A stretch of DNA of 31,251 bases from Oscillospiraceae bacterium. Lineage in GTDB: Bacteria > Bacillota > Clostridia > Oscillospirales > Ruminococcaceae. Made by a program: the position numbers and the translations under genes. The DNA lies in the NCBI GenBank assembly GCA_019420135.1, contig JAHZHS010000005.1:1-31251 (forward strand), in the 5' to 3' direction. How positions within the stretch are numbered: the stretch's first letter is position 1; the number at the start of each line of letters is the position of its first letter. Positions 22,160 to 30,699 of the stretch are shown piece by piece. Below the pieces are notes generated by a model. The model had not been told where the DNA came from and ran no database searches. It saw only the letters and a list, made by a program, of their open reading frames with translations.

Positions 22160-23791
22160 ATGGATTTCATGCCGAAAGAGGGCGCTCCCCGTCCCCTTTA
22201 TTCAAGTGCACCCGATTATCAGGAAAACTTTTCCGCTCTCTCCAGACCGGCCGCCCCGTGGACCCCGCCAAAAGGATTTCTGACAGCGGCGCTGTTCAGC
22301 TATCTGCCCGCCTATCTGTATACCCGGTGCATTCTGTTCGGGCCGGACTACCGCTGGGCCATGCCGGTTTTTGCGGTGGTGTATCTTGTGGGGGTGGAGC
22401 TGCTCTGCCGCCTGCAGCGCCGCGCCGACACCGCCGAGAGCCGCTTCTGGATGGTCTGCTGGCTGGTGCAGAGTTTTGCCGTCATGGTGTTTGACGCCCA
22501 CACCGGGACGACCTGGCTGTTGCAATGGCTGGCCTGGCATGCCACCGCCGTCTACTGGACCATGTGCCGCACCGGTATGCTCTGTGCCGGACAGAGCGGT
22601 CTCTGGACGCCCGTGGATCTTGTGCTGGGCGTGACGGCTCTGCCCTGGCGGGACTTCCTTCTGCGGGCCCGCACCCTGGCCCACGGGGCAAAGCATCTGC
22701 TGCACCGGGCCGGTGGCAGCTCCCGCAAGGTTCTGGGCGGGGCGTTCAGCGCGGCGGCAGCACTGGCCGTCTGCCTCTTTGCCTGGAGCCAGCTGGCCGG
22801 GGTGGATGCCACCTTCGCCCGCTTGGGGGAAGGGGTGTTCCGCTGGCTGAATGCCCTCCTTTCCTTGGACACGGTGGCTGTCCTGATCCTCTCCCTGCCG
22901 GTGGGGGCCTGGCTGTTCGGGCTCATCGGGGGCGGACTCCGCCGCGAGACCCCGCCTGTGACGGAACAGGTGCTGGAAGCTGGCCTGGCCGCCCTGCCGC
23001 GGCTGCCCGTCTCCACCGGCTATCTGGTACCGGGAGCGCTGTGCGGGGTCTATGCCCTGTTCTTCGGGGTGCAGGCTGTTGAGTTCCTCTCGGCAGCAGG
23101 GCAGGGACTCACCGCCCAGGCGGCCTCCGACTTTGCCGTCACCGGATTCTGGGAACTCTGCCGCATCCTGCTGCTGGATTTTGTGATTGTGGCCGCCCTG
23201 CGCCTGTTAGGGGCCCGGCCGCTGTGTCAGGCGGGCAGCCAGCGCCGTCTCATGGCGGTGTTCGGGGTGTTCGGGTTTCTCTTTGCCGCCCTGGCTGCGG
23301 CCAAGCTGGGCACCTATATTGTGCTGTATGGGCCTACGCCCCAGCGGATGCTGTCCGGGTGGTTCCTGGCCGTGCTGCTGGTCTGGTGCGTGCTGGCGGT
23401 GGTGTGGCTGTTCCGTCGGATCCCGGCCGCCCGCATTGCCGTGCTGGTGCTGGCGGGCAGTTTTACCATGCTGTGCTGCGTGGACATCGAGGGCTTCTGC
23501 CTCCGTCAGAACATCGACCGCTATCGGGCGGGGACCATCTCCACAGTGGACGCGGAACTGTTCCATGCCTGCGGCGTGCCCTACGAGGACCGGCTCTCCC
23601 GGTTTGCCGCTGCTGCGCTCAACGAGGCGGACTGGTTCACCGGCCGCAGCAGCAACGAGATCAGCGAGGTGTATTACGACGTCAGCGGCTGTGCCGCCGG
23701 CACCTGCTATCTGGAGCTGCCCGAAGGCAAGCTGGCCCTGCATTTTTCCGGCAATGTCTGTACCGGGACCGAAGTCCTGCCGGAGGGATGA
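22160..23791 (+). CDS. DUF4173-family polytopic membrane protein
   Basis: A 543-residue protein with a hydrophilic N-terminus of about 40 residues, roughly ten membrane segments and a C-terminal soluble part of about 100 residues. It belongs to the DUF4153/DUF4173 group by layout and by the late conserved stretch around LRQNIDRYRAGTISTVDAELFHACGVP. The function is unknown. The start ATG at 22160 has AAAGGA about ten bases upstream. The frame is open from 22079, but nothing there resembles a ribosome binding site. It is followed after four bases by a small exported-protein gene, so the two form a unit. It could share the upstream DUF2975-HTH transcript, 149 bases away. Confidence 0.8.
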   Translation: MDFMPKEGAPRPLYSSAPDYQENFSALSRPAAPWTPPKGFLTAALFSYLPAYLYTRCILFGPDYRWAMPVFAVVYLVGVELLCRLQRRADTAESRFWMVCWLVQSFAVMVFDAHTGTTWLLQWLAWHATAVYWTMCRTGMLCAGQSGLWTPVDLVLGVTALPWRDFLLRARTLAHGAKHLLHRAGGSSRKVLGGAFSAAAALAVCLFAWSQLAGVDATFARLGEGVFRWLNALLSLDTVAVLILSLPVGAWLFGLIGGGLRRETPPVTEQVLEAGLAALPRLPVSTGYLVPGALCGVYALFFGVQAVEFLSAAGQGLTAQAASDFAVTGFWELCRILLLDFVIVAALRLLGARPLCQAGSQRRLMAVFGVFGFLFAALAAAKLGTYIVLYGPTPQRMLSGWFLAVLLVWCVLAVVWLFRRIPAARIAVLVLAGSFTMLCCVDIEGFCLRQNIDRYRAGTISTVDAELFHACGVPYEDRLSRFAAAALNEADWFTGRSSNEISEVYYDVSGCAAGTCYLELPEGKLALHFSGNVCTGTEVLPEG

Positions 23792-23795
23792 AGAA

Positions 23796-24239
23796 ATGAC
23801 AAAGAAAAATATGGTGTCTGCCGTACTGTTTCTGGCGCTCTCGCTGGCGGGGGTGTGGCTGGCGTTCTCCCGGGTGGAGAGCTTCCGCAATGCCCGGAGG
23901 CTGAAGGCATCCCTCACCGCCCTGCCCCAGGGCACCACTACCCTGGAGGAGGCCGTGCCCTTTGACTGGGAGGCGGTATACAGTTTTGAACCCTATACCA
24001 GCCGGGAGGAGATCACCCGGACCATCGGTTTTGACAGCCCGGAGATTGCAGAGACCATGGGGGAGGGGGTTACCCAGCTGATTTTTGTCCAGGAGGACAG
24101 GGTGGTGCTGTGTGTCTGTGCCTACCCGGAAAATCTTGGCTACGATGTTGACTTTACCGGATGCGTGCGGTATGGTGAACATACCCCGTTTACCGTCCGG
24201 CAGGGGAGTGTGGTACGTCTTTGCCGGGAAGCGGTATGA
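23796..24239 (+). CDS. Small membrane-anchored protein of unknown function
   Basis: A 147-residue protein with one N-terminal membrane helix (about 6-24) and an outside domain of about 120 residues. I do not recognise a named family. Visible features are the run PFDWEAVYSFEPYTSREEI and a beta-rich end containing two nearby cysteines (VVLCVCAYPENLGYDVDFTGC). GGAGGG at 23782-23787 is inside the end of the DUF4173 gene, eight bases from the ATG, so the two are coupled. A role as accessory subunit of the DUF4173 protein is inferred only from this arrangement. Confidence 0.75.
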   Translation: MTKKNMVSAVLFLALSLAGVWLAFSRVESFRNARRLKASLTALPQGTTTLEEAVPFDWEAVYSFEPYTSREEITRTIGFDSPEIAETMGEGVTQLIFVQEDRVVLCVCAYPENLGYDVDFTGCVRYGEHTPFTVRQGSVVRLCREAV

Positions 24240-24268
24240 GGGAGTTTCGGATAACAGAGGATTTTTCT

Positions 24269-25012
24269 ATGCAGGAACAATACAACCGTACCCGGCGGCT
24301 GCTGGGCCAGCCCGCCCTGGACACGCTGCGCGGGGCCCATGTGGCGGTATTCGGCATCGGCGGAGTGGGCGGCCACGCGGCCGAGGTGCTGGCCCGCAGC
24401 GGCGTGGGGGAGCTGACCTACGTGGACAACGATACCGTTGCCCCCTCCAACCTCAACCGCCAGATCGTGGCGCTGCATTCCACCCTGGGACAGTACAAGG
24501 TGGATATCATGGCGGCCCGCACGGCGGACATCGACCCCGACATCCGGGTCCATGCCCTGCGGATATTCTACGGCCCCGATACGGCGGCGGATATCGACCT
24601 GACACAGTTTGACTATGTGCTGGACTGCATCGACACCGTCTCCTCCAAGCTGATGCTCATTGAGCGGTGCAAGCAAGTAGGGGTGCCGGTGCTTTCCAGC
24701 ATGGGGGCGGCCAACAAGATGGACCCCACCGCCTTCCGGGTGGCGGACATCTCCCAGACCAGCGTCTGCCCCCTGGCCCGGATTGTCCGCCTGGAATGCC
24801 GCAAACGCAGACTGGGCAAGCTCAAGGTGGTCTTTTCCACCGAGCAGCCCCTGCCCCCGCTGCCCCAGGACGACGGGGAAGCCGCCGCTCCCGGCCGCCG
24901 CACTGTGCCCGCCTCCAACGCCTTTGTGCCCGCGGCCTGCGGGCTGGTCATGGGGGGCGAGGCGGTCAAGGACCTGCTGCGCATGGCAGGCACCCTGCGC
25001 CCCGACGCATGA
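24269..25012 (+). CDS. tcdA: tRNA threonylcarbamoyladenosine dehydratase (TcdA, E1-like)
   Basis: A 247-residue ThiF/MoeB/E1-fold enzyme that uses ATP to cyclise t6A to ct6A at position 37 of ANN-decoding tRNAs. The nucleotide-binding GIGGVGG is at 29-35. DNDTVAPSNLNRQ, with the conserved arginine near residue 64, and CIDTVSSKLMLIERC follow. TcdA-type proteins begin about 25 residues before GIGGVGG, which fits the ATG at 24269 with AGAGG eight bases upstream. An alternative ATG at 24236 overlaps the previous stop (ATGA) and would add 11 residues. Sulfur-carrier adenylation is the alternative role, but no ThiS/MoaD gene is near. Confidence 0.9.
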   Translation: MQEQYNRTRRLLGQPALDTLRGAHVAVFGIGGVGGHAAEVLARSGVGELTYVDNDTVAPSNLNRQIVALHSTLGQYKVDIMAARTADIDPDIRVHALRIFYGPDTAADIDLTQFDYVLDCIDTVSSKLMLIERCKQVGVPVLSSMGAANKMDPTAFRVADISQTSVCPLARIVRLECRKRRLGKLKVVFSTEQPLPPLPQDDGEAAAPGRRTVPASNAFVPAACGLVMGGEAVKDLLRMAGTLRPDA

Positions 25013-25031
25013 TCTGAACCATCCAACACAG

Positions 25032-25082
25032 CAGCCCCGCGTGCAAAGCCGGATCTCCGGCCCGCACGCGGGGCTGTTTTTT
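25032..25082 (+). terminator. Intrinsic terminator after tcdA
   Basis: CAGCCCCGCGTGC (25032-25044) pairs perfectly with GCACGCGGGGCTG (25064-25076). An inner GCCGG/CCGGC stem lies in the loop, and T6 follows. It sits 12 bases from the convergent araC-type gene. Confidence 0.93.
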
Positions 25083-25093
25083 GCTGATGCCGG

Positions 25094-25975
25094 TCAGGCG
25101 GTTCCCCGGTACTGCCGGGGCGTCATGCCGTAGCGGGCCTTGAACCGCCGGTTGAAGTTGGAGAGATTTTCAAAGCCGGATTGCTCCGCAATGCTCAGCA
25201 CGGTACCATCGGTGGTGCGCAGCAGCTCCGCCGCCGCGGCCAGCCGCCGCTCGTTGAGATAGGCGCCGAAGGTGGTGCCGGTCATCTTTTTGAACCACCG
25301 CATAAAATGGCTGGCGCTGCATCCGCACACCGCGGCGGCATCCGCCACCGAGAAGGGGGCGGCGCAGTTGTCCTCCACCCGCTGCAGTAGGGTTTTCAGC
25401 CGGGTGGCGCTCACGCTGTCGGGCGCATCGGGGGGCAGGCGCTGCCCCGCCAGCAGCAGCGCCACAAAGCGCAGCATGGCGCCCTTGACCCCCAGCTCAA
25501 ACCCGCTGCGCCGGGTACGGCAGAATTCCTCCGCCTCTGTCAGACATTCGGCCAGGGCCGGATACCCCGCATCCTCCAGGGAGATCCGGGCCGGCAGGGT
25601 CAGCCGTCCCGCCTGCAATGGCATCAAATAGTGCTGTGCGCACAGGTCGTCCGCACCGCCCAGAAGGGAGAGGGAAAAGATGAAATTCTCGTATTCCATC
25701 CGCTTCCCAGGGGACTGCCGCAGGCCGTGCAGCGTCCCCGGAGGCAGTACAAAAATATCACCCGCCCGGGCCTCCAGCACAGTGAGGGAAACCTGTGCCA
25801 GTCCGGCGCCGCGCTTGACGTAAATCAGCTCCATGCTGTTCTGCCAGTGCAGCGGGACCCCCTCAAAATCGTCCGGAATGGCGCATGGATAGATGTTGAA
25901 GGGGAACAATGCGCTGCCATGCTCCTTTTCGTCCTGGTAAGCGGGTGTCTGTGCGGGGGTCACTGCCTGTGCCAT
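25094..25975 (-). CDS. AraC-family transcriptional regulator
   Basis: A 293-residue regulator with an N-terminal cupin-like ligand domain (about 20-100, with GDIFVLPPGTLHG) and a linker. The C-terminal AraC domain has two helix-turn-helices (about 207-229, FSVADAAAVCGCSASHFMRWFKK, and 259-281, VLSIAEQSGFENLSNFNRRFK). The ATG at 25975 has AAGGAGG at 25989-25983, seven bases away. The frame stays open to 26203 but has no site there. Its gene diverges from glycogen phosphorylase, so control of alpha-glucan use is a fair inference. Members of this layout usually sense sugars. Confidence 0.92.
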   Translation of the reverse strand: MAQAVTPAQTPAYQDEKEHGSALFPFNIYPCAIPDDFEGVPLHWQNSMELIYVKRGAGLAQVSLTVLEARAGDIFVLPPGTLHGLRQSPGKRMEYENFIFSLSLLGGADDLCAQHYLMPLQAGRLTLPARISLEDAGYPALAECLTEAEEFCRTRRSGFELGVKGAMLRFVALLLAGQRLPPDAPDSVSATRLKTLLQRVEDNCAAPFSVADAAAVCGCSASHFMRWFKKMTGTTFGAYLNERRLAAAAELLRTTDGTVLSIAEQSGFENLSNFNRRFKARYGMTPRQYRGTA

Positions 25976-26027
25976 TCTGGTACCTCCTTCCCCGGTGAGG
26001 GGGCTGGTCAAAGGGTAATTATGATAG

Positions 26028-26085
26028 GATAATACCATAAAATGCAAGGATAGTGCAAGATACCAGGGGGAAAGTGTGATAATAC
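26028..26085. promoter_or_regulatory. Repeated motifs in the araC-glgP intergenic region
   Basis: TGCAAG occurs at 26043-26048 and 26054-26059, 11 bases apart (one helical turn), over the -35 of the AraC gene. GATAATAC occurs at 26028-26035 and 26078-26085. Such phased direct half-sites are how AraC proteins usually bind. Assignment is inferred. Confidence 0.45.
26029..26058 (-). promoter_or_regulatory. Promoter of the AraC-family gene
   Basis: On the minus strand, TTGCAC (26058-26053), an 18-base spacer and TATTAT (26034-26029) with TGG before it (extended -10). Confidence 0.7.
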
Positions 26086-26148
26086 TACATGATAAGGATG
26101 CGCCGGACGGTGCATCCCTGCCGGTGCCTGATGTGAGCGAAAAATCCA

Positions 26149-26157
26149 TATTATAAC
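26149..26157 (+). promoter_or_regulatory. Candidate -10 region of glgP
   Basis: TATTAT (26149-26154) overlapping TATAAC (26152-26157) precedes glgP by about 65 bases. No fitting -35 is seen, which would suit an activator-dependent promoter under the divergent AraC protein. Weak evidence. Confidence 0.3.
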
Positions 26158-26220
26158 TTGCGCTGTTCCGGGCACGGCCACAGAGAGAATCTGTCCACTG
26201 CAACGAAGGAGTTGATCTGC

Positions 26221-28503
26221 ATGAAAGGGACCATCCAGCAAAATCTGATTGAACTGACCGGCAAGCCTGTTGCGGATTGCACCGATCAGGAACTGTATCT
26301 CGCCCTTCTCACCCTTGTCCGCCGGGAAAGCGAAGCACGCCGCACCCCGGTGACGGGCAAGAAGCTGTATTATATTTCCGCCGAATTTCTCATCGGCAAA
26401 CTGCTTTCCAACAACCTCATCAACCTGGGCCTCTACGACGAAGTGAAAGCCTGCCTCAAGGAGGCGGGCAAGAGCCTGTCCGCCATCGAGGAGGTGGAGC
26501 CGGAACCCAGCCTGGGCAACGGCGGCCTGGGACGTCTGGCCTCCTGCTTCCTGGATTCGCTGGCCACCATGGATCTGCCGGGGGACGGCATCGGCCTGCG
26601 GTACCACTTCGGCCTGTTCCGGCAGGATCTGTCCCAGGGCGTCCAGCGGGAGGAACCCGACCCCTGGCTGACCGATCACAGCTGGGCCGAGCCCACCGAC
26701 ACGGTGTTCCCCGTCGGCCTGGGCGGCCATACCGTCAACGCCCGGCTCTACCGCCTGGCCGTGACCGGCTATGAGGGCCGCACCAACACCCTGAACCTCT
26801 TTGACCTGGACACCATCGACGAGTCCATCGTCACCGAGGGCATCCGCTTTGACAAGACCGACATTGAAAAATGTCTGACCCTCTTCCTCTACCCCGACGA
26901 CTCCGACGAGGCGGGCCGCCTGCTGCGCATCTATCAGCAGTACCTCATGGTGTCGGCGGGGGCCCAGCTCATTCTGGCCGAGTGCCAGGCACGGGGCAGC
27001 AATCTGCATGACCTGGCGGACTATGCGGCCATCCAGATCAACGACACCCATCCCAGCATGGTCATCCCCGAGCTCATCCGCCTGCTGGAGGAGAACGGCA
27101 TCGCCTTTGACGAGGCGGTGCAGATCGTCACCGACACCTGCGCCTACACCAACCACACCATTCTGGCCGAGGCGCTGGAGACCTGGCCCTGGAGCTATCT
27201 GGAAAAGGTGGTGCCCCAGCTCATGCCCATCATCGGCAAGCTGGATGACCTGGCCCGCACCCGCACCGACGACGCCCGCCTGGCGGTGGTGGATGAACAC
27301 GGCAACGTCCATATGGCCCATATGGACATCCACTTCACCCACTCCACCAACGGCGTGGCGGCGCTGCACACCGAGATCCTGAAAAACACCGAGCTCAACG
27401 GGTTCTACCGCCTCTACCCCGAAAAGTTCAACAACAAGACCAACGGCATCACCTTCCGCCGCTGGCTGCTGGAATGCAACCCGGCCCTGGCTGCCGAGAT
27501 CGAAAAGCTCATCGGACCCGAATTCAAGAAGGATGCCGCCCAGCTGGAACAGCTGATGCAGTATACCAGCGCGGCGGAAAATGACGTGGTGGTGCTCCAG
27601 CAGTTTGCCCAGATCAAAGCCGACAACAAAAAGGCCCTGGCCGCCTGGCTGGGGGAAAAGGGCGTCAGGGTGGATCCCGAGGCCATGTTCGACATCCAGA
27701 TCAAGCGCCTGCACGAGTACAAGCGCCAGCAGCTCAACCTGCTCTACCTGATCCACCAGTATTTCGAGATCAAGGCCGGGCACACCCCGGCGGTTCCGCT
27801 GGTGAGCATCTTCGGCGCCAAGGCCGCGCCCGCCTACACCATCGCCAAGGATATCATCCATGCCATCCTGACCCTGAGCAAGGTCATTGCCGCCGACCCC
27901 GAGGTCTCCCGCTGGCTGCAGGTGGTGTTTGTGCCCAACTATAACGTTACCACGGCGGAAAAGCTCATCCCCGCCTGCGACCTGTCCGAGCAGATCAGCC
28001 TGGCCTCCAAGGAGGCTTCCGGCACCGGCAACATGAAGTTCATGCTCAACGGCGCCCTGACCCTGGGCACCCTGGACGGTGCCAACGTGGAGATCGCCGA
28101 CCTGGTGGGCAGCGACAATATCTATATCTTCGGCGCCAGCAGCAATCAGGTCATCCACCGCTATGCGGCGGGGGACTACTGTGCCCGGGAATGGTACGAG
28201 GCCGACCCCAACCTGCGCCGTGCCATCGACTTCCTGACCGGCCCCGAAATGCTGGCCGCCGGCCGCAGCGAAAACCTGGAACGGCTGAAAAACGAGCTCA
28301 TTCACAAGGACTGGTTCCAGACGCTGCCCGACTTCAACGCCTACGTGGTGCGCAAGGATCAGGCCCTGGCGGATTACGCCTTTGATCCCCTGGGCTGGAC
28401 CCGCCGCGCCCTCATCAACATTGCCAAGGCAGGCTATTTCTCCTCCGACCGCACCATCGCGGAATATAACCGGGATATTTGGCACCTGACCGCCCAGCAC
28501 TGA
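26221..28503 (+). CDS. glgP: Glycogen/maltodextrin phosphorylase
   Basis: A 760-residue GT35 enzyme that releases glucose 1-phosphate from alpha-1,4-glucan ends in the cytosol. Family segments are YYISAEFLIGKLLSNN, EPEPSLGNGGLGRLASCF, INDTHPSM and IKRLHEYKRQQLN. The PLP lysine is K606 in GTGNMKFMLNGALTLGTLDGANVE. The N-terminus is short, since the protein starts about 40 residues before ISAEFLIG, so it lacks the regulatory extension of animal enzymes. The ATG at 26221 has AAGGAG at 26206-26211. Pullulanase follows 181 bases downstream, giving a debranching partner for the limit dextrin. Confidence 0.96.
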   Translation: MKGTIQQNLIELTGKPVADCTDQELYLALLTLVRRESEARRTPVTGKKLYYISAEFLIGKLLSNNLINLGLYDEVKACLKEAGKSLSAIEEVEPEPSLGNGGLGRLASCFLDSLATMDLPGDGIGLRYHFGLFRQDLSQGVQREEPDPWLTDHSWAEPTDTVFPVGLGGHTVNARLYRLAVTGYEGRTNTLNLFDLDTIDESIVTEGIRFDKTDIEKCLTLFLYPDDSDEAGRLLRIYQQYLMVSAGAQLILAECQARGSNLHDLADYAAIQINDTHPSMVIPELIRLLEENGIAFDEAVQIVTDTCAYTNHTILAEALETWPWSYLEKVVPQLMPIIGKLDDLARTRTDDARLAVVDEHGNVHMAHMDIHFTHSTNGVAALHTEILKNTELNGFYRLYPEKFNNKTNGITFRRWLLECNPALAAEIEKLIGPEFKKDAAQLEQLMQYTSAAENDVVVLQQFAQIKADNKKALAAWLGEKGVRVDPEAMFDIQIKRLHEYKRQQLNLLYLIHQYFEIKAGHTPAVPLVSIFGAKAAPAYTIAKDIIHAILTLSKVIAADPEVSRWLQVVFVPNYNVTTAEKLIPACDLSEQISLASKEASGTGNMKFMLNGALTLGTLDGANVEIADLVGSDNIYIFGASSNQVIHRYAAGDYCAREWYEADPNLRRAIDFLTGPEMLAAGRSENLERLKNELIHKDWFQTLPDFNAYVVRKDQALADYAFDPLGWTRRALINIAKAGYFSSDRTIAEYNRDIWHLTAQH

Positions 28504-28505
28504 CC

Positions 28506-28535
28506 TTGCAATGGGGCCCGGACACAGGGTATAAT
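28506..28535 (+). promoter_or_regulatory. Sigma-A promoter of pulA
   Basis: TTGCAA (28506-28511), an 18-base spacer and TATAAT (28530-28535) begin two bases after the glgP stop. The initial transcribed sequence TGTCAACAACAGAACAG (28541-28557) recurs at aspS with one difference. Confidence 0.78.
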
Positions 28536-28568
28536 AGAGGTGTCAACAACAGAACAGACAAACATTCA

Positions 28569-28600
28569 GGGACGGCTGTCGGGTTGGCAGCCGTCCCTTT
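28569..28600 (+). terminator. Terminator-like hairpin in the pulA leader
   Basis: GGGACGGCTG (28569-28578) and CAGCCGTCCC (28588-28597) form a perfect ten-pair stem followed by TTTCGTGTCT. It lies after the pulA promoter and 85 bases before its start, so it can end either the glgP transcript or a short pulA leader. CAGACA (28555-28560) and TGTCTG (28603-28608) could close an outer stem around it. Confidence 0.6.
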
Positions 28601-28684
28601 CGTGTCTGCGCACTTTTTGCAGAGGGGTGCAGGCATGTTCTGGCATCGCGCAGGCGGCGCCGCATTAAGAGGGAGTGACAGGCA

Positions 28685-30604
28685 ATGAGAGAACAGCAGG
28701 CGGCGGCGCTGCCCGCCTACACCGGCAAGGATCTGGGTGCCACCTGGCAGAAGGACCGCACCGTCTTCAAGCTGTGGGCCCCCACGGCATCGGCCGTGCG
28801 GGTGCTGCTGTATGCCACCGGCTCGGACGATGAGCCCGATGCCGGGCTGCGGGGCTATCACCTGATGGAACCCGCCGGACAGGGTGTCTGGCAGGTCCAT
28901 GTGGAGGAGGACCTCAACGGGGTCTACTATGTCTATGCCCTGCAGTTTGAGGGGCAGGAGGGGGAAGTCCTCGCCGCCGACCCCTACGCCAGAGCCTGCG
29001 GCATCAACGGGCGGCGCAGCATGGTCATTGACCTGGCCTCCGCCGCGCCGGAAGGCTGGGACAGGGACCGCCGCCCCCACATCCCCGCCCACGCCCGGTG
29101 CATCTGGGAGACCCACGTGGGGGACTTTTCGGCGGACCCGGCCGGCGGCGTGCCGGAGGAGTGGCGGGGCAAATATCTGGGTTTCACGGCGGACAGCACC
29201 TGCCTGGACGGCGACCCGGAAAAGCCCACCTGCCTGGCCTATTTGAAAAAGCTGGGGGTGAGCCACGTGCAGCTCATGCCCATCTTTGACTTTGACCGCA
29301 CCGACGAGGCCGACCCCAACGCCTACAACTGGGGCTATGACCCTCTCAACTACAACGTGCCGGAGGGCAGCTATGCCACCGATCCCTACCACGGGGAGGT
29401 CCGGGTGCGGGAATGCCGCGCCATGATTGCCGCCATCCACCGGGCGGGGCTGGGCGTGGTGATGGATGTGGTCTACAACCACACCTATCGGCCGGGGGGC
29501 TGGCTGGAGCGCACGGTGCCCGGCTACTACTGCCGCCGCACACCGGACGGCCACCTGACCAACGGCTCGGGCTGCGGCTGCGACCTGGCCAGCGAGCGCC
29601 GGATGATGCGCAAGTACATTGTGGACTCCTGCCTGTACTGGGCGAAGGAATACCATGTGGACGGCTTCCGCTTCGACCTCATGGCGCTGGAAGATACCGA
29701 GACCATGAACGCCATCCGCGCCGCCCTGGACGCCCTGCCCGGCGGGCGGGACATCCTGATGTACGGCGAGCCCTGGACGGGGGGCGGCACCTGTATGGAT
29801 GCAGGTGCCCGGCCATCGGACAAGGGAGCCCTGGACGTGCTGGACCCTCGCATCGGCTTTTTCTGCGACGCCACCCGGGACGACATCAAGGGCGGGGTGT
29901 TTGACGCCCGCTCGCCCGGGTACGTCAACGGCGGCCCCTACCACGGGGTGCATCTGCTCCATGCCGTGGATGCCTGGCTGGACGGCGAGGCGGGGTTCCG
30001 CCCCCGGGCAGCGGGCCAGGTGGTGCAGTATGTCTCGGCCCACGACAACTATACCCTGTGGGACAAGCTCAAGCTGGTGGCGGGCCGCACCGATTACAGC
30101 GCCCCCGACGCCGACCTGCTGGCCCAGAACCGCATGGCGGCGGGGATCTACCTCACCTGCCGGGGACTGCCTTTCATGCTGTCGGGGGAGGAGTTCGCCC
30201 GCACCAAGGGCGGCAACGGCAATTCCTACCTGGGCCCCCAGCCGGTGAATCAGCTGGACTGGCGCCGCGCCGCCGATATGAGCGCACTTGTGGACTACTA
30301 CCGGGGACTGCTGGCCATCCGCCGCGCCCATCCCGAACTGTCCGGGGCGGCGGGGGAGACGGCCCCCATCCTGCTGGCGCTGCCGGGCTGGCTCATCGGC
30401 TTCGTGCTGGAAAAACTGGACGGCAAGGGGGAGCTGGCCGTCTACTACAACCCGGAGACGACCTCCCAGTGGGTGGAACTGCCCGGCGGCCCGTGGCGGC
30501 GCCTGTGCGACGGCACCCGCGCCGACGCCGTGCCGTTCGGGGAAAAACTGTCCGGCCATGTGGAGCTGGCCCCCGTCAGCGTCAACATTTTTATCCGTCA
30601 GTAA
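28685..30604 (+). CDS. pulA: Type I pullulanase (intracellular debranching enzyme, GH13)
   Basis: A 639-residue enzyme that cleaves alpha-1,6 branches of glycogen, pullulan or limit dextrins. An N-terminal CBM48-like beta domain (about 10-115) precedes the GH13 barrel. YNWGYDP, the type I pullulanase signature, is at 214-220. The catalytic set is nucleophile D331 (GFRFD), acid/base E362 (GEPWTGG) and D454 (SAHDN). A beta C-terminal domain closes it. There is no signal peptide, so it acts in the cytosol, in line with glgP upstream. GAGGGAG lies about ten bases before the ATG. It has its own promoter and a structured leader of about 140 bases. Confidence 0.96.
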   Translation: MREQQAAALPAYTGKDLGATWQKDRTVFKLWAPTASAVRVLLYATGSDDEPDAGLRGYHLMEPAGQGVWQVHVEEDLNGVYYVYALQFEGQEGEVLAADPYARACGINGRRSMVIDLASAAPEGWDRDRRPHIPAHARCIWETHVGDFSADPAGGVPEEWRGKYLGFTADSTCLDGDPEKPTCLAYLKKLGVSHVQLMPIFDFDRTDEADPNAYNWGYDPLNYNVPEGSYATDPYHGEVRVRECRAMIAAIHRAGLGVVMDVVYNHTYRPGGWLERTVPGYYCRRTPDGHLTNGSGCGCDLASERRMMRKYIVDSCLYWAKEYHVDGFRFDLMALEDTETMNAIRAALDALPGGRDILMYGEPWTGGGTCMDAGARPSDKGALDVLDPRIGFFCDATRDDIKGGVFDARSPGYVNGGPYHGVHLLHAVDAWLDGEAGFRPRAAGQVVQYVSAHDNYTLWDKLKLVAGRTDYSAPDADLLAQNRMAAGIYLTCRGLPFMLSGEEFARTKGGNGNSYLGPQPVNQLDWRRAADMSALVDYYRGLLAIRRAHPELSGAAGETAPILLALPGWLIGFVLEKLDGKGELAVYYNPETTSQWVELPGGPWRRLCDGTRADAVPFGEKLSGHVELAPVSVNIFIRQ

Positions 30605-30626
30605 GGGCAAAAAAGCCCCGCCCGGC

Positions 30627-30655
30627 TTGCCAAACAGTGCCGTGCGGGGTATAAT
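30627..30655 (+). promoter_or_regulatory. Sigma-A promoter of aspS
   Basis: TTGCCA (30627-30632), a 17-base spacer and TATAAT (30650-30655), followed by TGTCAACAACAAAACAG (30660-30676), which nearly repeats the pulA start region. Confidence 0.85.
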
Positions 30656-30699
30656 AATATGTCAACAACAAAACAGGGAACCGAAAAGGGGATATTACT

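Noticed and set aside
26131..26147. Possible catabolite control (cre) site, ATGTGAGCGAAAA, before glgP
   Set aside because: The left half fits, but the right half lacks the required C-A end at the correct distance.
26008..28500. A very long open frame on the minus strand opposite glgP
   Set aside because: It mirrors a recognised gene, has no ribosome binding site, and its translation is low-complexity and unlike any protein. GC-rich third positions keep antisense frames open.
28415..30610. Long minus-strand open frame opposite pulA
   Set aside because: Antisense shadow of a clear GH13 enzyme with all catalytic motifs on the plus strand.
30614..30649. Minus-strand terminator-like hairpin (CCCCGC/GCGGGG plus T-run) over the aspS promoter
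   Set aside because: No minus-strand gene reads into it and the loop is long. On the plus strand it has no T-run. It was left as chance pairing.
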